Source: Curvibacter lanceolatus ATCC 14669
GTDB lineage: Bacteria > Pseudomonadota > Gammaproteobacteria > Burkholderiales > Burkholderiaceae_C
Direction: 5' to 3'
Length of the DNA stretch: 64,000 nt
Assembly (NCBI RefSeq): GCF_000381265.1
Contig: NZ_KB906266.1
Location: 62,001 to 126,000 of the forward strand
Shown here: positions 1 to 8,366 of the stretch, piece by piece
How the letters are laid out: each line of letters opens with the position of its first letter
How positions within the stretch are numbered: the stretch's first letter is position 1
Made by a program: the position numbers and the translations under genes
The notes under the pieces: model-generated
Told to the model about the DNA's origin: nothing
Databases searched by the model: none
The model's input: only the letters and a program-made list of their open reading frames with translations

Positions 1-2
1 GC

Positions 3-1736
3 ACGCGGCTGGCCGAGTTCGACATCGAGGGCCTGCTCGGCGTCGGCGGATTCGGGCTGGTCTACAAGGCTTTTGATCGCTCTCTCCAGCGCTCGGTGGC
101 GATCAAGGAGTACCTGCCGGGTGCCCTGGTCGGTCGGGGGCAGGGGCTGTCGGTGGCGCTGCGCTCGCCCCATGAGGCGCCGGCTTTCCAGCGCGGGCTG
201 CAAGGCTTTCTGAACGAGGCGCGCTTGCTGGCCTCGTTCGACCACCCCTCCCTGGTCAAGGTGTTCCGTTTCTGGGAGACCCATGGCACCGCCTACATGG
301 TGATGCCGCTCTACCAGGGCATGACCTTGCAACAGGCGCGCTCCCAGATGCGTGGGCCGCCGCCCGAGGCCTGGTTGCGCAAGGTGATCGGGGGGCTGCT
401 GGGGGCTTTGCAGTGCCTGCACGAGCACCAGACCTTGCACCGGGATGTGTCGCCCGACAACATCTTTTTGCAGGACATCGGCCCACCGGTGCTGCTCGAC
501 CTGGGCGCGGCACGCCGGGCCCTGGCCGGCCAGGGGCACCAGCACACGGCCATCCTCAAGGTGCATTACGCGCCGATCGAGCAGTATGCCGACACCGAAG
601 ACATGCAGCCCGGGCCCTGGTCCGACCTGTACTCGCTGGCCGCCGTGGTGTACGACTGCCTGTGCGGCCAGGCGCCGACCCCGGCCACCTTCCGCATCAT
701 CAAGGACCGCATGCAGCCCTTCCACGAGGTGGCCCGCGTGTTGACGACCGAGTTCGGCCTGCGCTATTCGGCTCCTTTTCTGGACGGTTTGAGTCAGGCG
801 CTGGAGATCCGGCCCGAAATGCGGCCCGCCAGCACACGGGCCCTGGCTGAGTGCATGCAACTGAACCCCGATGACGAGAACCTGGGCCGCTTCGACTGGC
901 GCAAGGAGCTCGGGGACCTCTGGTTGCCAGCGGCCCGTGCCGACGGTGTGTTGGCGCGGACCGAGCCCGAGGCCGTCACTCAGCGCTTGCCGGAACGGGG
1001 GCTGCCGGGCGAGGTGACCGTGGACATGGCCAACGAGGCGCCTGCCCATGGGGCCGCCTCCGTGCCCGCCGTCCCTGATGCAGGCGGGCCTGCGCCGACG
1101 CTGGATCTGTCGATCGACCCGGTGCGCCAGGCCCCCGTTCGCCAACCCGTGGTCTGGTCACGGCGGCTTGGATGGGGCGGGGCGGCCCTGGCCCTGGTGT
1201 TGACCGGCGGTGTTGGCTGGTGGGGCTGGCGGTCGCACGAGGCGGAGCCTGTGGCCCCTGTGGTGGAGAGGGCCCCGGGCCAGGGGTTTGAAGAGGTCTT
1301 GCCGTCGCCGCCAGCGGCCCCCATGGCCCCTGTCGTGTCTGGTGCACAGGGGCGCCCGGCCGGCTCAGCCACTTCCGCCACATCTGCCAGTACCGCTGGT
1401 TCGACCTCGCCGCCTGCCGCGCAGGCTCCGGCCAGCCACCCGGGGAGGGCTGCCGCGGCACCAACACCTTCAGCAACGGCGCGCCTGAAGCGCAACGAGC
1501 CCGTCCCCAAAACCGCTGAAACGGGCTCTGCGACAGAGGCCGCCCCCCGTGGCGCCGCCCCCTTGGCAGATAAAAATCACCAAAACGGTGCGCTTTTGTG
1601 TGGCGATGTTGGCATCCTGCTGCGCACACTGTGCATGCACCGCGAATGTGCCAAGCCCAACAACACCGATACCCAGGCCTGCGTGGACTACCGGCGCGGC
1701 ATGCAGGAGCGCGCGCGGCGCCCGGACACCCTGTGA
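3..1736 (+). CDS. Membrane-anchored Ser/Thr protein kinase, 5' end cut by window
   Basis: The reading frame is open from the first bases, so the gene starts upstream of the window. The glycine-rich loop GVGGFG and the VAIKEY lysine motif are read near positions 40-110, so the GTG at 96 is the VAIK valine and not a start. The catalytic loop HRDVSPDN is intact and the DFG position reads DLG, so an active Hanks-type kinase is plausible. After the kinase domain comes a Pro/Ala/Ser-rich linker, one hydrophobic segment (about 1170-1230) and a C-terminal tail with four closely spaced cysteines near 1600-1680. This suggests a cytoplasmic kinase with a single membrane anchor and a periplasmic tail. 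The target cannot be told from the sequence. The gene upstream is not visible. Confidence 0.85.
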   Translation, partial: TRLAEFDIEGLLGVGGFGLVYKAFDRSLQRSVAIKEYLPGALVGRGQGLSVALRSPHEAPAFQRGLQGFLNEARLLASFDHPSLVKVFRFWETHGTAYMVMPLYQGMTLQQARSQMRGPPPEAWLRKVIGGLLGALQCLHEHQTLHRDVSPDNIFLQDIGPPVLLDLGAARRALAGQGHQHTAILKVHYAPIEQYADTEDMQPGPWSDLYSLAAVVYDCLCGQAPTPATFRIIKDRMQPFHEVARVLTTEFGLRYSAPFLDGLSQALEIRPEMRPASTRALAECMQLNPDDENLGRFDWRKELGDLWLPAARADGVLARTEPEAVTQRLPERGLPGEVTVDMANEAPAHGAASVPAVPDAGGPAPTLDLSIDPVRQAPVRQPVVWSRRLGWGGAALALVLTGGVGWWGWRSHEAEPVAPVVERAPGQGFEEVLPSPPAAPMAPVVSGAQGRPAGSATSATSASTAGSTSPPAAQAPASHPGRAAAAPTPSATARLKRNEPVPKTAETGSATEAAPRGAAPLADKNHQNGALLCGDVGILLRTLCMHRECAKPNNTDTQACVDYRRGMQERARRPDTL

Positions 1737-2082
1737 TGTCGCCTGCCGGCTGTCGCCCAGGGCTGGGCGGCGGCCTGAGCTTGGATACATTTCCTAGCTG
1801 AAAGCCGTTCAAGTGGGTGTAACGGTTTTCATATGGTCACTATTTGACCTTCAGGATGGCCCGCCAATTGCTTGTCACTAAATTGAAACGGTCTGTTTCA
1901 TTCGTGTGCTGACAACAGAATGTCAACAGACCCCACCCCTGAGTTTGCGATCGTCAGGTGGCCCATGCAGGCCACCGAGCGGGGGAGCATGGAGCCGCTG
2001 CGATGGCACAGGGATGCCCAGGTAGTCACCGGGTCTGATTGATTTTCATGGCGTGCTGTTTTTTAAACCTCTGGAGAAAAAC
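1737..2082. other. Intergenic region upstream of porin gene
   Basis: No gene was found here. It holds two inverted repeats: TGAAAC/GTTTCA (1884-1889 and 1895-1900) and a hairpin GGTGGCC/GGCCACC (1957-1963 and 1970-1976). They are likely promoter or 5' leader elements of the porin that follows. No promoter could be assigned with confidence. Confidence 0.5.
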
Positions 2083-3111
2083 TTGAAAAAATCTCTTCTG
2101 TCGATGTTGGCGCTGGCGGCTGTGGCCGGTGGCGCGCAGGCGCAAAGCTCGGTTCAGGTCATGGGCCTGATGGACGGCTTTGCGGGTTCCATTCGCATGG
2201 CTGGTGACTCTGGCGCCACCAAGCAAGTGGGCAGCGGTGGCATGACCACCTCGTGGGTCGGCTTCAAGGGCACCGAAGACCTGGGCGGCGGCCTCAAGGC
2301 CAACTTTGCGCTGACTTCGTTCATGCGCATCAACTCGGGCACCCCGGGCCGTTTCACGGGCGACAACTTCTTCTCGCGTGACGCCAACCTGGGCCTGTCG
2401 GGCGATTTCGGTGCCGTCACCATCGGCCGCGGTCTGGCACCCAACTTCCTGCCCACCGTCATCTTCAACCCCTTCGGTGACTCCTTCACCTTCTCGCCCC
2501 TGGTGCTGCACGCCAACGTGGGCCTGTTCAACGGCACGGGCTGGACGGCCACCACGCCGTCGGACACCGGTTGGTCCAACGAAATCATCTACAGCACGCC
2601 CAAGTTCGGCGGCCTGTCGGGCAACGTGCACTACCAGTTCAGCAACCTGGCTGACACGGGTGGCAACTCGGGCAAGAAGAACGTCGGCGCCAACGCCCTC
2701 TACTTCAACGGCCCCTTGGCACTGACTGCGTTCTACGAACGTGACCAGTTGAACAACCCCACCGTCACCACCTTCAGCCCGCTCAACACCAAGACCGACT
2801 GGATGCTGGGTGGCTCGTACGACTTCTCGGTGGCCAAGGCTTTCCTGACCTACGGCCAGGCCAACAACGACCTGACCCCCAAGGCCAAGACCACCTCCAT
2901 CGGCGCTTCCGCTCCGGTGGGGGCCGGCAAGTTCCTGGCCGCCTATGCCCAGACCAAGATCGACGGTGGCGCCTCGCGCAAGACCGCCAGCTTGGGTTAC
3001 GACTACTTCCTGTCCAAGCGCACCGATGTCTATGCGGTGTACATGAATGACAAGATCACCGCCAAGTCGACTGGCAACAGCTTCGGCGTCGGTATCCGCC
3101 ATTCTTTCTGA
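2083..3111 (+). CDS. General porin (Burkholderiales porin_4 family), TTG start
   Basis: An outer-membrane beta-barrel porin of 342 residues for passive diffusion of small solutes. The protein opens with a signal peptide (MKKSLLSMLALAAVAGGAQAQ) and contains the family motif GFKGTEDLGGGLKA. It ends in RHSF, a C-terminal phenylalanine typical of proteins inserted by the Bam complex. The TTG at 2083 is chosen because GGAG lies six bases before it and the resulting N-terminus matches that of the paralogous porin at 23018. The alternative GTG at 2053 would add ten residues and lacks a good ribosome binding site. A strong terminator follows directly. Confidence 0.9.
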   Translation: MKKSLLSMLALAAVAGGAQAQSSVQVMGLMDGFAGSIRMAGDSGATKQVGSGGMTTSWVGFKGTEDLGGGLKANFALTSFMRINSGTPGRFTGDNFFSRDANLGLSGDFGAVTIGRGLAPNFLPTVIFNPFGDSFTFSPLVLHANVGLFNGTGWTATTPSDTGWSNEIIYSTPKFGGLSGNVHYQFSNLADTGGNSGKKNVGANALYFNGPLALTAFYERDQLNNPTVTTFSPLNTKTDWMLGGSYDFSVAKAFLTYGQANNDLTPKAKTTSIGASAPVGAGKFLAAYAQTKIDGGASRKTASLGYDYFLSKRTDVYAVYMNDKITAKSTGNSFGVGIRHSF

Positions 3112-3144
3112 TGGTTTGAGCGAGCGAGTTTCTCCCCAATTCAA

Positions 3145-3169
3145 CGCAGCCTTCGGGCTGCGTTTTTTT
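3145..3169 (+). terminator. Rho-independent terminator of the porin gene
   Basis: A 7-bp stem CGCAGCC/GGCTGCG (3145-3151 and 3156-3162) with a TTCG loop is followed by seven T. The T-run overlaps the stop codon of the convergent ABC transporter gene. Confidence 0.92.
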
Positions 3170-4952
3170 ATGGGGTGCTCTGAGCGGCCTCGGCGGCTGC
3201 GCTGACCAGCCGGAACTCCCGGCCTGGCCCGGGCAGTGGCTCCAGTTGCCAACGGTGGTCATGGAAGGCGGCCAGCGCCGGTCGGTGGGCAATCGACACC
3301 AGGCCTCCGCCACGGCGTTGGGTGAGTGCCAGCAGTCGCTGGTAGATCAGTTGTTCGCTGGCTTCGTCCAGGGCGCTGGTGGCTTCGTCGGCCATCACCC
3401 AGGCGGGCTGTTTCAGGAACACCCGGGCCAGGGCCAGTCTTTGCTGCTCGCCGCCGGAGAGTTTCTGGCTCCAGGCGTCTTCCTGGTCCAGTGCGTCACC
3501 CAGGTGGGGCAGCAAGGCCTGCGCCAGGGCCTCGCGCAACTGAGCGTCGTCATAGCGGCTGGCCACCTCGGGGTAGGCCAGGGCATCGCGCAGGCGGCCG
3601 TTGGGAAGGTAGGGCTTCTGGGGGATGAACATCACATCGGCCGGCTGGGTGATCGAGCCCTGGGCATAGGGCCACAAGCCCGCCAGCGCACGGAACAGCG
3701 ACGATTTGCCGCTGCCCGAGGGGCCTTGCAGCAGCACCCGAGCCCCCGTCGCGACCTGGGCGGAACTGGCGGCCAGCAGAGGGGCACCGTCGGGCAGCGT
3801 CAGGCTCAGCCTGTCGACGCGCAGGCCTTCCCCGGTCTGCGTTGTGAGGCCCTGGGTTGGTGCCTCCTGGGCATTCAGGTTTTCTTCAAAGCTGGCCAGC
3901 CGCTCGGTGGTGGCCCGCCAGCCGGCCAGGGAGTCGTAGTTGTCTACCAGCCAGCTCAGCGAACCCTGCACCCGGTCAAAGGCCGAGGCAATCTGCATCA
4001 GCTCACCCAACTGGATGGCGCCGCTGAAGAAACGGGGCGCCGCGACGATGAAGGGGAACACCACGGCCGCCTGGCCGAAGAAGGTGGTGAACCAGATCAG
4101 CCGCTTCTGGGCCCGCATCAGGTCCAGGGTGTTGCGCATGACGTGTGAGAAACGCAGGTCCAGTTGCTGGTTCTCCACCGCAGCGCCGCGGTCCAGCGCG
4201 ATGGATTCGCTGTACTCGCGCACCCGTCCCATGTGGCTGCGGAAGTCGGCCTCCAGCTTCTGCTGCCCGAAGTTCAAGGCGATCAGGGGCCGGCCGATGT
4301 AGTGCGTGGCCACGCTGCCCGCCACGCAATACAGCACCGCCATCCAGACCATGAAGCCCGGTATGCTGTAGTCGCTGCCCTGCCACGAGAACCCGAAGCT
4401 GCCCGACAGCCCCCACAGAATGCCCACGAAACTGGCCAGCGTGACCGCGGCATTGAGCAGGCCCATGCTGAGCGAGATCGAGGCCGAGGTGAACAGGTTC
4501 ACGTCTTCCTGGATGCGCTGATCGGGGTTGTCGGGCGAGGTTGCGCCTTGGGCATGCGCGCGGGCAAAGCGGCTCAGCTCCAGCCGGTAGAACAGGTGCT
4601 GGCCCAGCCAGCGCTGCAGGTAGTGCCGGGTCATCCAACGCCGCCACTGCAACTCCAGCCATTGGGTGAGGTAGAACTTGTAGACCGCGATCACGATGTA
4701 GACCGCCGCCAGCACGGCGAAGCGCCCCAGCTGCTGCCAGAACACGTCGGCCTGCTTGTTCTGCAGTGCATCGTAGAAGACCCGGTTCCACTCATTGATC
4801 TGCACCAGCATGAACACCGCAGCCAGGTTCAGGCCCACGATGGCGGCCAGCAGGCCACGCGCCTTCCAGCGCTCCTCGGACTTGAAATAGGGCAGGGACA
4901 AGGCCCAGACGCGGGCGGTGACGGCGCTGAAGGATTTCAGTTGCTGGAGCAT
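3168..4952 (-). CDS. ABC transporter, fused permease and ATPase (SbmA/YddA-like, ABC_membrane_2)
   Basis: A 594-residue half-transporter. The N-terminal half has about six hydrophobic segments (one ends in AAVFMLVQINEWNRVFYDAL, typical of the ABCD/YddA family). The C-terminal half is an ATPase with Walker A GPSGSGKSS, signature LSGGEQQRLALAR and Walker B VMADEATSALDE. Family members include SbmA/BacA-related and YddA proteins and vitamin B12 or very-long-chain acyl transporters, so substrate and direction are not settled. The gene is convergent with the porin and is followed upstream by a small EF-hand gene on the same strand, about 50 bases away. Confidence 0.87.
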   Translation of the reverse strand: MLQQLKSFSAVTARVWALSLPYFKSEERWKARGLLAAIVGLNLAAVFMLVQINEWNRVFYDALQNKQADVFWQQLGRFAVLAAVYIVIAVYKFYLTQWLELQWRRWMTRHYLQRWLGQHLFYRLELSRFARAHAQGATSPDNPDQRIQEDVNLFTSASISLSMGLLNAAVTLASFVGILWGLSGSFGFSWQGSDYSIPGFMVWMAVLYCVAGSVATHYIGRPLIALNFGQQKLEADFRSHMGRVREYSESIALDRGAAVENQQLDLRFSHVMRNTLDLMRAQKRLIWFTTFFGQAAVVFPFIVAAPRFFSGAIQLGELMQIASAFDRVQGSLSWLVDNYDSLAGWRATTERLASFEENLNAQEAPTQGLTTQTGEGLRVDRLSLTLPDGAPLLAASSAQVATGARVLLQGPSGSGKSSLFRALAGLWPYAQGSITQPADVMFIPQKPYLPNGRLRDALAYPEVASRYDDAQLREALAQALLPHLGDALDQEDAWSQKLSGGEQQRLALARVFLKQPAWVMADEATSALDEASEQLIYQRLLALTQRRGGGLVSIAHRPALAAFHDHRWQLEPLPGPGREFRLVSAAAEAAQSTP

Positions 4953-5000
4953 GGGCGCTGGGCTTGGCGGGATGGGGCTGTGATCTGAGCGCAGCAGGGA

Positions 5001-5390
5001 TCAGGGCTTGGCAGCGCCCGTGTCGGCCTTGCTGCTGGCTTCGGCCTTCTCTTTCTGGGCGCGCACTTCGCGTGCGTAGGCGCGGATTTCCTCGAAACTC
5101 ACCTTGCCGTCGTGGTTGGCATCGGCGGCGTCAAAGGCCTTGGCCAGCTTGGGGAACAAGGCCACCTCGCCGCGCGACAGGTAGCCGTCGCCGTTGAAAT
5201 CGAGCATGCGGAACTGGCGGGCCGCCAGGGCTTCGCCCTCGCTGGGTTGCTCGTCCGAGGGTTGGGCGGTGGTTGTGGTTTCGGCGCTGGCGCCCAGCGG
5301 GCCCAGGCACAACATCAAGCCCAGGCAAGCGGGGGCCCAGGTGGATTTCAAAGCTGCGGCCAGAGCGCGCAAACGGTCAGTAGAACTCAT
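5001..5390 (-). CDS. Secreted EF-hand calcium-binding protein
   Basis: A small protein of 129 residues with an N-terminal signal peptide ending near GASAE. Two EF-hand loops are readable: DFNGDGYLSRGE and DANHDGKVSFEE, each with Asp/Asn at the calcium-ligand positions and Glu at position 12. A Lys/Glu/Ala-rich tail follows. The start is placed at 5390 because a GAAAGGA motif lies a few bases upstream; an in-frame ATG 11 codons earlier is less likely. The likely location is the periplasm or cell surface. The partner is unknown. Confidence 0.8.
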   Translation of the reverse strand: MSSTDRLRALAAALKSTWAPACLGLMLCLGPLGASAETTTTAQPSDEQPSEGEALAARQFRMLDFNGDGYLSRGEVALFPKLAKAFDAADANHDGKVSFEEIRAYAREVRAQKEKAEASSKADTGAAKP

Positions 5391-5522
5391 GCTGATCCTT
5401 TCGTCGGGGACAGATGGTGGCACAGGGCACGGACTTCAACGCCTGAAGCCTCGCCATGGCGGCCGGTTTTTCGCAGTGTTACGCGGCCTTTACAGAGGCT
5501 TCACCCCGCGGGGCGCCGGCGT

Positions 5523-6431
5523 TCAGGCGGCGGGCGGTGGGTTGGACACACCGCTGTTGACATGCCCGGCGGGCACATGGCGCGCCGCCGAATTGACGTG
5601 GCCTGTCTGGTCGTCAAAGAAGAAGTCGGGCTCGAACTCGCGCAGAAACCCGCCTTTTTCGAGCCCGCCGAGAAACATGGCCTCGTCCACCGCGATGTTC
5701 CAGTCCATCAGCGTGCGGATGGCGCGCTCGTGCGCCGGGGCGCTGCGGGCCGTGACCAGGGCGGTGCGGATGCGCATGTGCGCCGTGCCCGCTTGCTGCA
5801 GGTGGTGCAGCGCGGCCAGCAGGGGTTTGAACGGGCCGTCGGGCAGCGGGTGGCTGGCCTTGCTGCGCTCGTGCTGCTGAAAGGCATCCAGCCCGTGGCT
5901 CTGAAAGACACGCTCGGCCTCGTCCGAGAACAGCACCGCGTCACCGTCAAAGGCGATGCGCACCTCGGTCGGGTGGCTGTTGCTGGCCTGCACCGACTCG
6001 GTCAGCACCCGGGCCGCCGGAAACCCCATGGCCAGCGCCTGGCGCACGTCGCTCTCGTTGGCCGACAGGAACAGGTGCGCCCCCAGCGGCCGCAGGTAGC
6101 AAAACGGATCACGCCCTTGCGTGAACACGCCGCGCTGCATCGGAATGCCGCCAGCCTGCGCCGAGCGGAAGATCCGCATCCCGCTGACCGGGTCATTGCG
6201 CGACAGCATCACCACCTCGACCAACTGGCGCCCCGGCTGGTTGAAGGCCAGCAGCTTCTGCACCAGCGAAAACGCCACCCCCGGCCGCGCGGGCTGATCC
6301 AGCCGCTCCAGCTGCAGCCGCATGTAGGCCTGGTCATCGCCCTGCTCGAAAATCCGGTTCTCTTCCTCGAAGTCGAACAGCGCCCGCGAAGAAATCGCCA
6401 CCACCAATTGCCCCTCCAACGAAACCGGCAT
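5523..6431 (-). CDS. Cytosolic 5'-nucleotidase (cN-I family, PF06189-like)
   Basis: A 302-residue soluble protein recognised as a bacterial member of the cytosolic 5'-nucleotidase I family. Features include RIAFDGDAVLFSDEAE (about residues 157-172), a HAD-like Asp motif, and FFFDDQTGHV near the C-terminus. The family dephosphorylates nucleoside monophosphates. The start codon lies 9 bases after the gspF stop on the same strand, so the gene is probably co-transcribed as the last gene of the secretion cluster. That linkage has no obvious functional meaning. Confidence 0.78.
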   Translation of the reverse strand: MPVSLEGQLVVAISSRALFDFEEENRIFEQGDDQAYMRLQLERLDQPARPGVAFSLVQKLLAFNQPGRQLVEVVMLSRNDPVSGMRIFRSAQAGGIPMQRGVFTQGRDPFCYLRPLGAHLFLSANESDVRQALAMGFPAARVLTESVQASNSHPTEVRIAFDGDAVLFSDEAERVFQSHGLDAFQQHERSKASHPLPDGPFKPLLAALHHLQQAGTAHMRIRTALVTARSAPAHERAIRTLMDWNIAVDEAMFLGGLEKGGFLREFEPDFFFDDQTGHVNSAARHVPAGHVNSGVSNPPPAA

Positions 6432-6440
6432 ACCGAATCC

Positions 6441-7667
6441 TTACTTGACGAACTGGTTGAGCTGGATGATGGGCATCAGCACGGCCAGCACGATCAACAT
6501 CACCATCAGGCCCATGCCCACGATCAGCAAGGGCTCAAGGATGGTGGCCAGTTGCATGGCGCGGCGCTGCACCTCGGTCGAGAGCTGCACCGCGGCGCGT
6601 TGCAGCATCACCGGCAACTGGCCCGTCTGCTCGCCCAGGCGGGCAAACATGGCCACCAGGCCCGGAAAGCGCTTTTTCTGCGCCAGGGCCGAGCCCAAGG
6701 GGGCCCCTTCGCGCACCAGCACCAGGGCGTCCAGGGCGTCGGCCCGCATGGCACGGTTGGACACGGTCTCGGCGGCGGCCTGCAGCGCGCGCAGGATGGG
6801 CACGCCGGCCGCGGCCAGCATGGCCAGGGTGCTGGCAAAGCGTGCCGCGTTGTAGCCGCGGCTGAGTTTACCCACCAGGGGCAGGCCGAGCCAGGCCGCG
6901 TCAAAGCGCAGGCGCCAGGCCTCGATCGTGAGCAGGTAGCGGCTCAGCCCGCCCAGCAGCACCAGCATCAGGCCGATCAGCCAGCCCCAGTGGCGCACCA
7001 GCTCGCTCACGCCCAGCATGATCTGGGTCAGCAAGGGCAGGGCGCGCTTGGTGCCGGCAAACACATTGGCCACCTGGGGCACCACGTAGCCCACCAAAAA
7101 CAGCACGATGACCACCGCCACGCAGGTCACGATGGCCGGGTACAAGGCCGCGCCGATCAGCTTGCTGCGCAGGGCCTGGCGCTCTTCCAGGTCATCGGCC
7201 AGGCGCTCCAGCACCATGCCCAGGTGGCCGCTTTGCTCGCCGGCGGCGATCACGGCGGTGAAAATGTCCGAGAACTCGCCTGGGTGCTGCGCCAGGGCCC
7301 GGGCGAACGAGGCGCCGGCATTGACCTCGGCACGCAGGCTGGCCACCAGGTGGTGTTGCGACTCGCTGTCGGCCTCGTCGGCCATCGCGGTCAGGGCCCG
7401 CTCCAGCGGCAGGCCCGAGCTGACCAGGCCGGCCAGCTGGCGCGTCCAGATCGCCAGCGTGGTGGAACTGAACACGCGCTTGCCGAACAGGCCGCGCCGG
7501 TGCACCCCATCGGCATCGGCCTGGCTGCCCTTGACGGGCTCAACCGACAGCGGCACCAGGGATTGGGCCCGCAGCTGGCTGCGGGCGGCACGGGCCGTGT
7601 CGGCCTCGATCACGCCTTTGCGGGGCTGGCCTTGGGGGTCGACGGCTTCGAAGGAGTAGGCGGGCAT
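6441..7667 (-). CDS. gspF: Type II secretion inner-membrane platform protein GspF
   Basis: A protein of 408 residues, the usual length for GspF. It has two repeated T2SSF domains with helical cytoplasmic parts and three hydrophobic segments (the last ends in LMPIIQLNQFVK). The N-terminus starts MPAYSFEAVDPQGQPRKGVI, typical for GspF. It is the polytopic platform protein that contacts the ATPase GspE and GspL. It is separated from gspE by a toxin-antitoxin pair, so part of its transcription may come from that module's promoter. Confidence 0.95.
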   Translation of the reverse strand: MPAYSFEAVDPQGQPRKGVIEADTARAARSQLRAQSLVPLSVEPVKGSQADADGVHRRGLFGKRVFSSTTLAIWTRQLAGLVSSGLPLERALTAMADEADSESQHHLVASLRAEVNAGASFARALAQHPGEFSDIFTAVIAAGEQSGHLGMVLERLADDLEERQALRSKLIGAALYPAIVTCVAVVIVLFLVGYVVPQVANVFAGTKRALPLLTQIMLGVSELVRHWGWLIGLMLVLLGGLSRYLLTIEAWRLRFDAAWLGLPLVGKLSRGYNAARFASTLAMLAAAGVPILRALQAAAETVSNRAMRADALDALVLVREGAPLGSALAQKKRFPGLVAMFARLGEQTGQLPVMLQRAAVQLSTEVQRRAMQLATILEPLLIVGMGLMVMLIVLAVLMPIIQLNQFVK

Positions 7668-7688
7668 GAAAATGGGCGCTCTGGAGGG

Positions 7689-8090
7689 TCAGGGCTGTCG
7701 CGCCTGGATGTGCAGTCGAAGCCAGGCAGCAAATTGGTCTTCGGTCAGGTCACCCCCAGCCAAGGCAAGCATGGCTGCGGTGGCTTCGGCCTGGGTGGCC
7801 GTGAGTTTGTAGCGGTTCAGGTAGAGAAACATACCGACGGCCAGGAAGGCGGCCCGCTTGTTGCCGTCCACAAAGGGATGGTTCTTGGCCAGGCCGGTTC
7901 CGTAGCTCGCCGCCAGGGCGGCCACATCGGGTTCACCATAGTGGGCCAGGTTGGGGGCCCGGGCCAGAGCCGAGTCCAGCAGGCCCTCGTCTCTCAAGCC
8001 ACTGCCTCCGCCATGTTCCACGAGGCTTTCGTCGTGCAGAAGGATCAGGGCTTGCTTGCTGATCCAACGCCAGGTCGGGGCGGCGCTCAC
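7689..8090 (-). CDS. doc: Doc-type (Fic fold) toxin
   Basis: A 133-residue death-on-curing protein. The Fic/Doc motif HPFVDGNKRAAF is intact at about residues 70-81, with the catalytic His and the nucleotide-binding loop. Characterised Doc proteins phosphorylate EF-Tu and stop translation. Its start overlaps the antitoxin stop by 4 bases, so the two are translationally coupled. The gene lies between gspE and gspF on the same strand, with 21 bases to gspF. Confidence 0.92.
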   Translation of the reverse strand: MSAAPTWRWISKQALILLHDESLVEHGGGSGLRDEGLLDSALARAPNLAHYGEPDVAALAASYGTGLAKNHPFVDGNKRAAFLAVGMFLYLNRYKLTATQAEATAAMLALAGGDLTEDQFAAWLRLHIQARQP

Positions 8091-8311
8091 TTGGCCAACT
8101 GGTGAAAGGTGTCTCGGAATTCATGCATGAATTCCCGTCCGGCCTGAATCTCGTCTTCCAGTGTCGGGTCATAGGGCGTCAGGGTGTAGCCCGCCGGGGT
8201 TTCCGTCAGGAACACGCTTTCTCCCTTGCCCAATTTCAGACGGGCAAGCGCCTCCTTGGGCAGGATGACGCCCACGGAGTTTCCGATCTGGGTGAGTTTG
8301 AGCATGTGCAT
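8087..8311 (-). CDS. AbrB/MazE-type antitoxin of Doc toxin
   Basis: A 74-residue protein with an N-terminal SpoVT-AbrB swapped-hairpin DNA-binding domain (LTQIGNSVGVILPKEALARL) and an acidic C-terminal tail of the kind that wraps a toxin. An AAGGACTG ribosome binding site precedes ATG 8311. An in-frame ATG at 8305 is the alternative. It pairs with the overlapping doc gene and probably represses its own promoter through the repeats just upstream. Confidence 0.9.
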   Translation of the reverse strand: MHMLKLTQIGNSVGVILPKEALARLKLGKGESVFLTETPAGYTLTPYDPTLEDEIQAGREFMHEFRDTFHQLAK

Positions 8312-8322
8312 GGCAGTCCTTC

Positions 8323-8340
8323 GTTATAACGTTGGTTATA
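8323..8340 (-). promoter_or_regulatory. Probable operator/promoter of the AbrB-Doc module
   Basis: A perfect 8-bp palindrome GTTATAAC (8323-8330) and a second GTTATA copy 12 bases further (8335-8340) lie just upstream of the antitoxin gene. The same bases supply A/T-rich -10-like hexamers on the minus strand. Repeated half-sites one helical turn apart fit autoregulation by an AbrB-fold antitoxin. This is an inference from layout. Confidence 0.55.
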
Positions 8341-8366
8341 TTAGTTGGCGACCCGTACTTGTCAAC

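Noticed and set aside
5112..8105. 997-codon open frame on the plus strand
   Set aside because: It runs antisense to the EF-hand, nucleotidase, gspF and doc genes. It is rich in His, Gln and Gly, as expected for a shadow frame in G+C-rich DNA, and has no recognisable domain.
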